From NCBI RefSeq assembly GCF_015645445.1, contig NZ_JADOGI010000004.1:1-64000 (forward strand): 64,000 nt of DNA. Direction: 5' to 3'. Source of the DNA: Nonomuraea cypriaca (GTDB lineage: Bacteria > Actinomycetota > Actinomycetes > Streptosporangiales > Streptosporangiaceae). The stretch's first letter is position 1. The number at the start of each line of letters is the position of its first letter. This document shows, one piece after another, positions 25,104 through 33,465 of this stretch. The notes below the pieces were generated by a model. The model ran no database searches, was not told where the DNA came from, and was given only the letters and a program-made list of their open reading frames with translations. The position numbers and the translations under genes were made by a program.

Positions 25104-27286
25104 GAAACCTTCCTCATGCGCAGTGCGTGGTGGAGGGGCAGGGCGATCACCCAGGAGGGGTTCCACGTGTTCGCCTCGCCCGTGCGCTGCCAGTTGGTCT
25201 GGAAGAACCCCTCGCCCTGCTCCCCGGGCACGTCGAACCCCCAGTCGCCGGGCTCACGGCAGATCCCCTGGCCCATGGCGAGCAGGATCCGGCCGGCCCG
25301 CTCCGCGTAGTGCGGCCGGCCGGTCGCCAGGCCGAACTCCATCAGCTCGGAGGTCGGGAAGAACACGTCGAGGTGGTGGTTCTGCACGCTCACGGCGGGC
25401 CAGCCGCACGCGGCGAACCCGCGCCGCGCGAACGTGCTCCCCTGGTCGTACTCCGGCGACCACACATAGACGAACGTCAGGAGCCAGTCCGCCGCCACCT
25501 CCGCCCACCGCGCGTACTGCTCCCGCCCGGTGAGCCGGTACAACTCCCAGACCGCCATGAAGTAGTACATCCCCGCCTCTTTGTCCTCCCCGGAGGCGTC
25601 CAGCGTGGCGTGCGCGAACGGCCGCTCGAACGTCGCCGCGTGCAGCCGGTGGTAGTGGCCCATCACCTCCTCGGCCCGTCGCAGCCACACCCGTTCCCCA
25701 CCCAGCCGGTACGCCCCCAGCATCGCCAGGACGCAGGCGATCCCCGCCGCGCTCACCATCGGCGAGAACGGAGCCCCCTCCGGCGTCCAGCCCAGCGGGA
25801 CGATGCCCTCAGGCAGCCTCGTTCGCCAGAAGAACGCGGCGGCGTCCTCCACCGCCTCCTCCCACGCCGGCGGCACCTCCAGGCCCGCGTCCCCGAACCG
25901 GAGCGCGAGCTCGGCCAGGTCGGCGACCGTCTCGCCGTGGGCCCGGCTGGAGACGAAGCAGGCGTCGTCCTTCCTGAACATCTCCCACCTGTCGTCGTCG
26001 AGCAGGTACCGGCCGCGCCGCAGGCCCCTCGTCGCGGTCCGGCTGCCCTCGACGTAGAAGTCCGCGGCGCGGCGCGCGCGCTCGACCCGCTCGGGTTCGC
26101 CGCCCGTCAGGCCCAGCTCGGCGTCGCAGCGGGCGAGCTTGAGGCACTGCCCGGTCCAGCCGTAGAGGTACGTACGGGGGCGGCCGTGGCGGTTGCCCGC
26201 GTAGGCGAGGTGGCCGTCGCCGGCCCATCGCGCGTCCATCGCGTTCGTCTTGAGCCGCACGATGTCCTCGCGGGCCAGCGGGCGGGCGCCAGGCTCGTGG
26301 TAGAGCCGCCCGGCCGCGCGGACCAGCGTCCTGAAGCCGAAGCCGCGCGGCTCGACGTGGCCCCAGTCCAGCGTGTGGTGCGCGGTGATCGTCTCTCCCG
26401 GGGCCAGGTCCACGTAGCCCACCGGTCGGTCCGCGACCTCGGCCTTGCTGACGTAGCAGACGTCCGGTTCGCCGTCGAACATGATGACGCCGGTCATGGC
26501 CGCGATCGTGAGTCCTCCTGACGGCGGTGCGGCGTCACCGCTTCGAGGCCCTCCGCGCAGGACGCCCGGGGAGCCGTACGCGACCGTGCCGTCCGGTGCG
26601 CGTACGACGCCGAGGGAGCCGTACGCGACCGAGCCGTCCGGTGCGCGACGGGGCGTGGGGTGGGCCAGCAGGCTGACGTACCTGTCGTCCCAGGCGATGT
26701 TCACGGCGGGGATGGGCAGGCGGTGCTCCTCGCACACGAAACCGTCGCCAGGTTCGGGGCCGATGCGGGGGACCCGGCGGCGCGGGTCGGACGACGGGTT
26801 GCCGTTGTAGAGGACGCCGGGCATGGTGACGTGGGCGTCCGCGGTGGGCAGGTTGAGCAGGAGCCCGGCGGCCACGTCGGTGATCGTCCGGCTGGTCTCG
26901 TTGTGCCAGACGGTGGTGACGGTGAGCAGGCCGTCGGGGGAGAAGGCCAGCTCCAGCGTGGCGCTCAGCGGGCCGGTCCTGGCCGTCACCTCCACGGCCC
27001 CGCCCATCTGCCGCACCCGGACCGAGCCGGCGACGGCCCGCTCGATCCGCCACGGCCTGCCCGCGGCGGCGGTCAGCAAGTCGCGCAGCGGCGCCCGCAG
27101 GTACGGCCCGTCCGCGTCGCGGCGGCGCAGCCACACCTCCGGCCCGTCCGCGCCGCCCACGACCTCGACCAGCTTCCCCCGCGCCTCCGCGATGACCGCC
27201 ACGATCCCGGCCCCCGCCCCGCCAGGCCGCGGATCGGGTGCGACGTCCCCGGCCCCGGCCGGGTCCGGTGGGTTGCCACCCGTCAT
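25100..27286 (-). CDS. Unrecognised 728-residue protein with beta N-terminal and helical-toroid C-terminal halves
   Basis: I do not recognise the family. The first half (to about residue 330) is rich in strands and resembles a beta-sandwich (ATLELAFSPDGLLTVTTVWHN, VGYVDLAPGETITAHHTLDW). The second half has regular helix pairs with aromatic residues (YYFMAVWELYRLTGREQYARW, WLRRAEEVMGHYHRLH), as in six-hairpin glycosidases or polysaccharide lyases. A 45-bp tandem repeat encodes RAPDGSVAYGS twice. No signal peptide. It overlaps the genes on both sides by 4 bp, between the GH140-like pair and GH28, so a carbohydrate-active role on pectic oligomers is likely but unproven. Confidence 0.75.
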   Translation of the reverse strand: MTGGNPPDPAGAGDVAPDPRPGGAGAGIVAVIAEARGKLVEVVGGADGPEVWLRRRDADGPYLRAPLRDLLTAAAGRPWRIERAVAGSVRVRQMGGAVEVTARTGPLSATLELAFSPDGLLTVTTVWHNETSRTITDVAAGLLLNLPTADAHVTMPGVLYNGNPSSDPRRRVPRIGPEPGDGFVCEEHRLPIPAVNIAWDDRYVSLLAHPTPRRAPDGSVAYGSLGVVRAPDGTVAYGSPGVLRGGPRSGDAAPPSGGLTIAAMTGVIMFDGEPDVCYVSKAEVADRPVGYVDLAPGETITAHHTLDWGHVEPRGFGFRTLVRAAGRLYHEPGARPLAREDIVRLKTNAMDARWAGDGHLAYAGNRHGRPRTYLYGWTGQCLKLARCDAELGLTGGEPERVERARRAADFYVEGSRTATRGLRRGRYLLDDDRWEMFRKDDACFVSSRAHGETVADLAELALRFGDAGLEVPPAWEEAVEDAAAFFWRTRLPEGIVPLGWTPEGAPFSPMVSAAGIACVLAMLGAYRLGGERVWLRRAEEVMGHYHRLHAATFERPFAHATLDASGEDKEAGMYYFMAVWELYRLTGREQYARWAEVAADWLLTFVYVWSPEYDQGSTFARRGFAACGWPAVSVQNHHLDVFFPTSELMEFGLATGRPHYAERAGRILLAMGQGICREPGDWGFDVPGEQGEGFFQTNWQRTGEANTWNPSWVIALPLHHALRMRKVS
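26571..26647 (-). repeat. 45-bp-period in-frame tandem repeat in the 728-residue protein
   Basis: Positions 26571-26602 and 26616-26647 match at 31 of 32 bases. They encode two copies of a 15-residue loop (RAPDGxVAYGSxGVx). The repeat preserves the frame. Confidence 0.85.
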
Positions 27287-28311
27287 GGGCGGCGCCGGAG
27301 TCGGATGGCCTGGCCGCACGTTCCCGGCAGCGGCACCGTCAGCGTCCCTCCCTCCGGCCGGTCCGCCCGCGGCACGCCGATCTCGCGCACGCCGAGCGCG
27401 GTGACCGTCATCTCCCACGTGTCGATCACCTCGACCTCGTACCGGCCGCCGGGCACGTCGTACGAGCGCTCAGGGAACCGGTGGTCACCGCAGAACTCCA
27501 GGTAGAACTCGCCGGGCACCTCCAGCATCGGCGCGTCCCTGTCGCGGTGGCGCGCCTCCTGCGGGGTCTCGGCGAGGACCTCGCGGAGCAGGCCGAGCCT
27601 GGGCACGGCGGCGCCGGTCAGCGTGCCGCCGTCCGTGGACCAGGTCAGCCCGGCCTCGTCCACGTACGACTCCCCGTGCGTCACGTACCGGCGGCGTACC
27701 GCACCATCCCATGCCTGGGTGACGACCTCCTCGGCGGTCAGGCTCCGCCACGGGTCGTCCGCGTCGCCCTCGTGGCCGCACATGTCCATGAGGACCGGCC
27801 GGTGATGGTCCCGGGTCCGGACCCACGCGTCCCTGGGGCTGCGCGCGGTCACGCTCCCGTGCGTGAACCCGGCCCGCCACAGCAGCGGCGAGTCCGCGTC
27901 CACGGAGATCGACAGCGGGTGGTGACCTGGGTCCTCCTCGGCCACGAGCGCGGCCAGACATACCCAGTCGTGTTCGGAAATCTCGGGAAAGCGGGTGGGG
28001 TCGGCGGCCAGCGACCACCACACGCTCTGGTGCGCCGCCAGCCGCGGCACCACCTCGCGCAGGTAGCGGACCGCGGCCTCCACGTCGGAGACGCCGTCGC
28101 CGGGATGGAGCAGGACCAGCTCCGCGTCCACCCCGATCGCGGCCAGCTCCGCGACCCGCTCCTCCAGCGCGTCGAGTGAGCACCGGGTGGCGAACGCCGC
28201 CATCCTGACCCGGTCGAACGGCGAAGACTCCAGCGTGGCGAGCGTCTGCGCGCGCCGCTTCTCGCCGTGCAGGTGCCAGCCGAGCGCCGTGGTGCCCATC
28301 GGCCCGATCAT
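27283..28311 (-). CDS. DUF4038/DUF5605-type protein lacking catalytic residues (paralogue of next gene)
   Basis: Protein of 342 residues, homologous to the adjacent 464-residue protein but without its N-terminal DUF5060 sandwich. TIM-barrel segments align well (LATLESSPFDRVRM; GVDAELVLLHPGDG; YEVEVIDTWEMTVTAL at the C-terminus). Where the partner has WWSAANEYDF and VVIDEISYEG, this protein has WWSLAADPTRF and VLMDMCGHEG, so both expected catalytic Glu residues are missing. ATG at 28311 is chosen because AGGAG lies 5 bp upstream; an ATG at 28356 overlapping the previous stop is the alternative. It may be a binding or structural partner rather than an enzyme. Confidence 0.8.
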   Translation of the reverse strand: MIGPMGTTALGWHLHGEKRRAQTLATLESSPFDRVRMAAFATRCSLDALEERVAELAAIGVDAELVLLHPGDGVSDVEAAVRYLREVVPRLAAHQSVWWSLAADPTRFPEISEHDWVCLAALVAEEDPGHHPLSISVDADSPLLWRAGFTHGSVTARSPRDAWVRTRDHHRPVLMDMCGHEGDADDPWRSLTAEEVVTQAWDGAVRRRYVTHGESYVDEAGLTWSTDGGTLTGAAVPRLGLLREVLAETPQEARHRDRDAPMLEVPGEFYLEFCGDHRFPERSYDVPGGRYEVEVIDTWEMTVTALGVREIGVPRADRPEGGTLTVPLPGTCGQAIRLRRRP

Positions 28312-28355
28312 CGAAGCTCCTTGAGCGTTCAGGCGTGGGGAGGAAGTCAACCGCA

Positions 28356-29750
28356 TCACACTCTCGTCATCCGCAGCGCCAGGTACGGCCGCCGCGGCAG
28401 CTCCACCCGCACCCGGTCCCTGTGCACCCCGTCCACCGGGGTGATCGTCATGTTCCAGGTGTCGATCAGCTCGACCTCGTACGCGTCGCCGGGCGGCAGG
28501 TCGACCGTGACCCGGGCCGGTTGGCGCCGCCCCAGGTAACGCAGGATCGTGCCGTCGCGGCGCTGTTCCATGATCGTGCGTAGGAAGCCGATCCTGGCCG
28601 GGCTCTCCCCGTACAGGCCGCCGCCGTTGCCGATCCACGCCCGTTCCTGGTGGCCGGTCAGGGATTCGCCGTGGCCCACGTACCCGCCGCGGGTCATGCC
28701 CTCCCAGAACCGGTCGACCAGTTCGGCGCCGGTGATGTTGCCCCAGCGTTTGCCGACGTTCCCCTCGTAGCTGATCTCGTCGATCACCACCGGCTTGGGG
28801 CAGGCCGCGAGCCAGGTGCCGGTCAGGGTGGCGTCCCAGTGCTGGACGCTGTGGTGCGTCACCCACGGCTTGGTGTTGTCGTAGAGGGTCGCGACCTCGT
28901 ACATGCGCGTCCCGTTGTGGATGGACCTCAGATGCTCGTACGGGTCCAGCCGCTGGATGGTCCGCAGGATGTCGTCCCAGTCGGCCACGGTCTTGGCCCG
29001 GTTGAAGTCGTACTCGTTGGCGGCCGACCACCACACGTTCGAGAAGGCAGCCAGGCGGGCGATGACGTACCTGAGGTAGGCGTGGTCGGTCTCGCGGCCC
29101 ATGTCCTCGACGCCGCGCAGGCCGCCGTCGTACGGGTGGAAGAGGATCACGTCGGCCTCGACTCCGAGGTCGCGCAGGTCGCGGACCCGGCCCTCCAGGT
29201 GGCGGAAGAACACCGGGTTGAACCGGGTCCTGTCCAGACCGTCCGGATCCTCGCCGGCGAACGGCACCTCCGGCGGCCTCATCTGCCCGGTCGGCAGCAC
29301 GCACATGCGTAGCTTGTTGAACGGCGAGGCCGCCAGCGTCCGCAGCGTCGAGCGCTCGCGGTCCTCGTCCATGTCGTGCGTCCAGTGGTAACAGGTCGTG
29401 CCGAACGGCAGGTACGGCGTGCCGTCCGCGTACGCGAAGTCGATGCCCACGGCCCGCACGGGCCCGTGGTTGCCGTCGGAGGCAGGCGACACCTCGAAGG
29501 TGCCCGCGTGCCCGTCCAGCTCGGTCACATTGCTTATGGTCGTGTAGCTCCACGGACCCACCGCGTCCGGCATGAACCGGACGCGGTAGACGCCGTCGCC
29601 GTCGTAGAAGCCCTCGGCCTCGACGATGCGATCGCGGAACTGGAACCGGGCCGACAGGTGAACCTCAGCGAAGGGGTTCCCGCCGGACGGCCCGGCCAGT
29701 TCGATCTCATGGACGCCCCAGCGTTCCACGATGGGGGACAGTGTTACCAA
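28356..29750 (-). CDS. DUF5060/DUF4038/DUF5605 glycoside hydrolase (GH140 apiosidase-related)
   Basis: Protein of 464 residues. An N-terminal DUF5060 sandwich (GFYDGDGVYRVRFMPDAVGP) precedes a TIM barrel of the DUF4038 type (YADGTPYLPFGTTCYHW; SPFNKLRM; VILFHPYDGG) and a C-terminal DUF5605 domain (YEVELIDTWNMTITPV). Candidate catalytic residues are Glu in WWSAANEYDF (acid/base) and Glu in PVVIDEISYEG (nucleophile). GH140, the family of the rhamnogalacturonan II apiosidase, also has a DUF4038 barrel, so release of D-apiose is a reasonable hypothesis but membership in GH140 itself is unproven. TTG at 29750, 6 bp after AGGA, overlaps the upstream TAA. Confidence 0.8.
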   Translation of the reverse strand: MVTLSPIVERWGVHEIELAGPSGGNPFAEVHLSARFQFRDRIVEAEGFYDGDGVYRVRFMPDAVGPWSYTTISNVTELDGHAGTFEVSPASDGNHGPVRAVGIDFAYADGTPYLPFGTTCYHWTHDMDEDRERSTLRTLAASPFNKLRMCVLPTGQMRPPEVPFAGEDPDGLDRTRFNPVFFRHLEGRVRDLRDLGVEADVILFHPYDGGLRGVEDMGRETDHAYLRYVIARLAAFSNVWWSAANEYDFNRAKTVADWDDILRTIQRLDPYEHLRSIHNGTRMYEVATLYDNTKPWVTHHSVQHWDATLTGTWLAACPKPVVIDEISYEGNVGKRWGNITGAELVDRFWEGMTRGGYVGHGESLTGHQERAWIGNGGGLYGESPARIGFLRTIMEQRRDGTILRYLGRRQPARVTVDLPPGDAYEVELIDTWNMTITPVDGVHRDRVRVELPRRPYLALRMTRV

Positions 29751-31207
29751 TCCTTTCCTGCTGCGGCCTGGTTCTTGATGTAGTTGGGGATGTCCTGCTG
29801 CTGGGAGACGGTCAGCGCCTGCGCGGGCGTCCCGCCGTCACGCAGGATGTGCTGGCGGTAGACCGACCACAGCGGCAGGTCCCAGTACTCGGTGTTCTGG
29901 TAGTTCGAGATCGTGGCGTTCTCGCCCCAGTACACGGCCGAGGTGTCGATGTCGGCCAACTCGGGGATGGCCTTGCCGAAGTTCTGCACGACCTGGTCGG
30001 TCTGCAGGACGGCCTTGACACCGTGCCTGGAGAGTTCGGTCTGGCCCTCCTCGGAGACCATCCACTTCACGATCTGCAGTGCCTGCTCCTTCTCGGGAGA
30101 GGACGGCGGGATGAACGCGGCCCGTGTGTTCGGCTGGTAGACCGTCTTGGAGCCCGTCTTGAGCACCGGGATCGCGCTGACGCCGATGTCGACGCTCTTG
30201 GCCTGCTCGGCGAACGACTCCTCGTCGCCGTCCTCGATGAACAGCTCGCTGCCCGCGTACATGTTCAGCCGCGACAGCGTGTCGACCGCCATGGCCAGGT
30301 GACCCGGCTGGCTCATGTCGCCCTTGAAGAAGTCGGTGACGGTGGTGAACTCGTTGCGCGGGATCGTCAGGAAGCGGTACAGGTTGTCCACGTGCTTCTT
30401 CCAGGCGTCACCGCTGATGTCGACCTTGACGTCTTCGGGCGCGGGCTCCTCGCTCGTCGTCGGCTGGAACGCGTAGAGACCGGCCTGGTTGAAGTCCAGG
30501 TACTGGTCAGGGTGCTGCATGTAGCCCTTGTAGTGATCCAGGCCGTCGTCCTTGGTCAGCTGCTTGGCCTTCTTGTACGCCTCGTCGTACGTCATGCCGG
30601 GCTTGGGGTACTTGACCTTGAACTTGTCGAAGATCTTCTTGTTGTAGAGCAGCACGTGCTCATCGATGAACAGCGGCACGCCGTAGATGCCGCCGTCGGA
30701 GCGGGACTTGACCAGCTCGACCGTGGCCGGGTTCAGCTTGCTCAGGTCGATGCCGGCCTTCTGCAGGTCCGGGGTGAGGTCGCCGACCCAGCCCATCGGC
30801 TCGAGGTCACGGTCGATGCGGTTCTTCGGGTCCTCGATGATGACGTCCGGAGTGACCCCGGCGGCCTTGAGCTCCTCGTAGCGCACGGGGTAGTCCCACG
30901 TCGCGTACTTGATCTTGACGTCGGGGAACGCCGCGCGCAGCTTGTTGCCGATGATCTCGTCGAAGACCCTGGTCGCAGGCCCCTGATTGTTATCCGCCTC
31001 ACCCTCGATGGTCGACTCGAACGGCTTGTAGTTGACAGCGAAGATGAACACTTCGTCGTCGCAGACGCTGAACGGCACGTCGTACTGGTTCGGCACGTCC
31101 TTGCAGGCCGCCGACGGCTGGGGGGAGGCGTTGGCGGCGGCGGGGACGCCGGTGGTGACGGTCAGAGCGAGCGCGAGCAGCGCGAACCCACGGGCCTTCT
31201 GCATCAT
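29744..31207 (-). CDS. Secreted extracellular sugar-binding protein
   Basis: Protein of 487 residues. It has a Sec signal peptide (FALLALALTVTTGVPAAANA) but no lipobox Cys at the cleavage site, unlike the other binding proteins here. The mature chain has family-1 binding-protein features: TPDVIIEDP, GGIYGVPLFIDEHVLLYNKKIFDKF and a C-terminal EKEQALQIVKWMVSEEGQ. ATG at 31207 follows GGGAG. It lies in the pectin operon without sugar-type permeases beside it; the only permeases nearby are of the Dpp/Opp type. It may use those, use permeases elsewhere, or be a free oligosaccharide-binding protein. Confidence 0.85.
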   Translation of the reverse strand: MMQKARGFALLALALTVTTGVPAAANASPQPSAACKDVPNQYDVPFSVCDDEVFIFAVNYKPFESTIEGEADNNQGPATRVFDEIIGNKLRAAFPDVKIKYATWDYPVRYEELKAAGVTPDVIIEDPKNRIDRDLEPMGWVGDLTPDLQKAGIDLSKLNPATVELVKSRSDGGIYGVPLFIDEHVLLYNKKIFDKFKVKYPKPGMTYDEAYKKAKQLTKDDGLDHYKGYMQHPDQYLDFNQAGLYAFQPTTSEEPAPEDVKVDISGDAWKKHVDNLYRFLTIPRNEFTTVTDFFKGDMSQPGHLAMAVDTLSRLNMYAGSELFIEDGDEESFAEQAKSVDIGVSAIPVLKTGSKTVYQPNTRAAFIPPSSPEKEQALQIVKWMVSEEGQTELSRHGVKAVLQTDQVVQNFGKAIPELADIDTSAVYWGENATISNYQNTEYWDLPLWSVYRQHILRDGGTPAQALTVSQQQDIPNYIKNQAAAGKDW

Positions 31208-31216
31208 CTGGTCTCC

Positions 31217-32419
31217 CTATTTCCCGGGCGTGTAGCCGCACTGGCGGACGACGTTTCGCCGCACGCCGTTCCTGAACTCGGTGATCGTGTGCTGGGGCCA
31301 GTTCGACAGCAGGCCCACGGCGTCGCGGAGATAGTCCTCGTTGAACACGACATGCCGGATGTTGTTGCGGTTGTACGAATAGACCATGTGGATGAAGCCG
31401 TCGCCGCTCTGCGTCAGCACCGGGTAGGTGAACTGCGGCCCCGACTGGGCCTCGACGTCGACGCTGTTCTCCCAGGTGCGGCCCTTGTCGGGGGACAGCG
31501 ACAGCCGCATGGGGGAGCGGTGCTCGACCCACGGGTTGTAGGCCAGCACGAGCTTGTCGTCGGCCAGCTTGAGCGCCGCGACCCGCGAGTTCGGGTTGCC
31601 GATGGGCTCGGCCACCGGGGTGCTCCAGGTGCGCGCGAAGTCGGTGGAGTCGCTCGTGTAGATCGCGCCGTCCCCGGTGCGCAGGTACGCGCGCAGCCGC
31701 CCGGGCTCCACCTCCACCACGGTCGGCTGGATCGAGCCCTCCGGCGTCCTGATCCAGCTCCCGTGCTCCTCCGGGTACGCCTTCCACGACGACATGTCCT
31801 GGCTGAAGACGTAGAAGCCGGAGCTGGAGCCGCCCTCGTCGTAGATGGGCAGCAGCACCTCGCCGTTGGACATCCGGATCGGGTTGGTGCCCACCATCCA
31901 GCCCCACTCCTCGCGGATGTACGCGGGGTCGCTCCAGGTGTGGCCGCCGTCGTCCGAGATGATCAGGCGGATCGGGGCCTGCTCCCAGCCGTGCCCCTCG
32001 ATCGTCACGAAGAACAGGTAGAGGCGCCTGCCGTCCGACCACAGGACCGGGTTGCCGTCGGCCTTGCCCGGCTCGTCGAACACCACCTCGGGTGTGGACC
32101 AGGTCCGCTTGCCCGCGGCCAGGCGAGACAGGTAGAGCGCCTGGTCCGCCGACCCCTCCGAGGTCCCGCCGTAGTACACGGTCAGCATGTCGCCCTGCGG
32201 CGCCTGGGCCAGCGCGGCCGCGTGCACCTTGGGGACGTCCGGGTTCGGGGCGGCGACGTCCTGGCGGCAGGCGTACGAGCCGGTCGGCTCGACCGTCACC
32301 TCGCCCTTGCTGACAGAGGGGCCTTTGTCAACGGAAAGGTCTTGGTCCACGGAAAGGTAGGACGGGACGCCCACCGCCACTGCCAGGGCGCCGTATAAAA
32401 GGCTCTGCCGGAATCTCAT
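31217..32419 (-). CDS. Sialidase-like six-bladed propeller protein, exported
   Basis: Protein of 400 residues with an N-terminal hydrophobic signal (SLLYGALAVAVGVPSYL) and Asp-box motifs SDDGGHTWSDP and SPDKGRTWENS, the marks of BNR/sialidase propellers. The FRIP motif and Arg triad of true sialidases are not evident. A short repeat (SVDQDLSVDKGPSVSKG) follows the signal. Its ATG overlaps the upstream stop by 4 bp. In a pectin operon, plausible activities are those of GH93 exo-arabinanases or hydrolases of keto-sugars such as Kdo in rhamnogalacturonan II; sialic acid is unlikely. Confidence 0.75.
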   Translation of the reverse strand: MRFRQSLLYGALAVAVGVPSYLSVDQDLSVDKGPSVSKGEVTVEPTGSYACRQDVAAPNPDVPKVHAAALAQAPQGDMLTVYYGGTSEGSADQALYLSRLAAGKRTWSTPEVVFDEPGKADGNPVLWSDGRRLYLFFVTIEGHGWEQAPIRLIISDDGGHTWSDPAYIREEWGWMVGTNPIRMSNGEVLLPIYDEGGSSSGFYVFSQDMSSWKAYPEEHGSWIRTPEGSIQPTVVEVEPGRLRAYLRTGDGAIYTSDSTDFARTWSTPVAEPIGNPNSRVAALKLADDKLVLAYNPWVEHRSPMRLSLSPDKGRTWENSVDVEAQSGPQFTYPVLTQSGDGFIHMVYSYNRNNIRHVVFNEDYLRDAVGLLSNWPQHTITEFRNGVRRNVVRQCGYTPGK

Positions 32420-33465
32420 CGCGTGCTGATCTCCAGATATTTGATGGTTTTTCGCAGGTAGGAGAAGGCGATGCGCAACCGCCCATCGCCGCCGTCGATG
32501 ACGCACGGATACGAGTAGCCGATCTCGTTCTGCCAGTACTCGGAGTCGGCCTCCTGGAGCACCCGCCGATGCGGCCAGCTCAGGCCGCCGTCCTCCGACT
32601 CCGCGAGGACGAGCGGGGTGCGCAGCGCCTTCCTGCGCCGTTGCCCCTTCTTGGTCACCCACCTGAACTGGTCGCGCTCCAGGCTCGCGTCGTTGTAGAC
32701 GAGCGCGAGCCGGCCGTCGCCGAGCCTCGTGAGCTGGACGGAGGAGTCGTTGTTCGGCAGGTCGGTCCGCTCGGGCGCGGACCAGGTACGGCCGTCGGCC
32801 GAGACGGAGGTGTGGATCCGGCCCGCCCGGCGGTCACGGAACATCGCCAGCAGCTTCCCGTCCGGCCGTCCGGCGACGGTCATCTGCACCAGGTCACCGC
32901 TGCCGGGAACCTGGTGCTCGTCCCACGTGCGCCCGCCGTCGGTGGTGACCTCGACGACGCTCCGGTCGCCGGCGGCGCCGCAGTGGTAGGCGGGCAGCAG
33001 CCAGGTTCCGTCGCCGAGGATGAGCGGCGGGTGCCTGACGAAGATCCCGGGCTCGCCGAAGAGCACGTACGGTTCGCTCCACGTACGGCCCTGGTCGCCG
33101 GAGGTGCGGGCCACGACGTGCGCGGTCGTCTGGTCGTACGGCTCGCTGGAGGTGTGCAGCAACCAGATGCGTGTGCCGTCGTCGAACAGCACCGGGTTCT
33201 GCTCGCTGCGCTCGGGGTCGGTCGCGATGAGCTGGGACGGCGCCCACCGATCCGCGCCCGCCGCCAGCCGGGCCAGCGCCACGTTCGTGCCCGGATGCCC
33301 TTCCCGCGGGCCGGTGAACCACGTGCACAGCAGGTCGCCGTCGCGCGTGCGCAGCAGGTTGGCCGCGTGGCTGTCCGGGCCGTGCGGCGCGGGCAGCCAC
33401 GCCTCCCGCGCACCCTCCACCACCTCGGACCGCCGTACGACGCCGTCGAATCGCGGGTCGGTCAT
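32416..33465 (-). CDS. Sialidase-like (BNR) propeller protein, cytoplasmic
   Basis: Protein of 349 residues with four Asp-box-like motifs: TSGDQGRTWSEP, TTDGGRTWDEH, SADGRTWSAP and SEDGGLSWPH. The opening EAWLPAPHGPDSHAANLL and FTGPREGHPGTNVALARL match BNR-type proteins often annotated as exo-sialidases or GH93-like. No signal peptide is visible, in contrast to its partner at 31217. Start and stop both overlap the neighbours in ATGA junctions, directly after the transporter ATPase gene. It may act on imported oligosaccharides after the exported copy has acted outside. Substrate unknown. Confidence 0.75.
   Translation of the reverse strand: MTDPRFDGVVRRSEVVEGAREAWLPAPHGPDSHAANLLRTRDGDLLCTWFTGPREGHPGTNVALARLAAGADRWAPSQLIATDPERSEQNPVLFDDGTRIWLLHTSSEPYDQTTAHVVARTSGDQGRTWSEPYVLFGEPGIFVRHPPLILGDGTWLLPAYHCGAAGDRSVVEVTTDGGRTWDEHQVPGSGDLVQMTVAGRPDGKLLAMFRDRRAGRIHTSVSADGRTWSAPERTDLPNNDSSVQLTRLGDGRLALVYNDASLERDQFRWVTKKGQRRRKALRTPLVLAESEDGGLSWPHRRVLQEADSEYWQNEIGYSYPCVIDGGDGRLRIAFSYLRKTIKYLEISTR

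Noticed and set aside
29741-32398. An 885-codon open frame on the plus strand opposite a binding protein and a propeller gene
   Set aside because: It is an antisense shadow caused by high G/C third positions; it has no ribosome-binding site and its sequence is Val/Leu/Arg-rich without motifs, while the minus strand encodes clear families.
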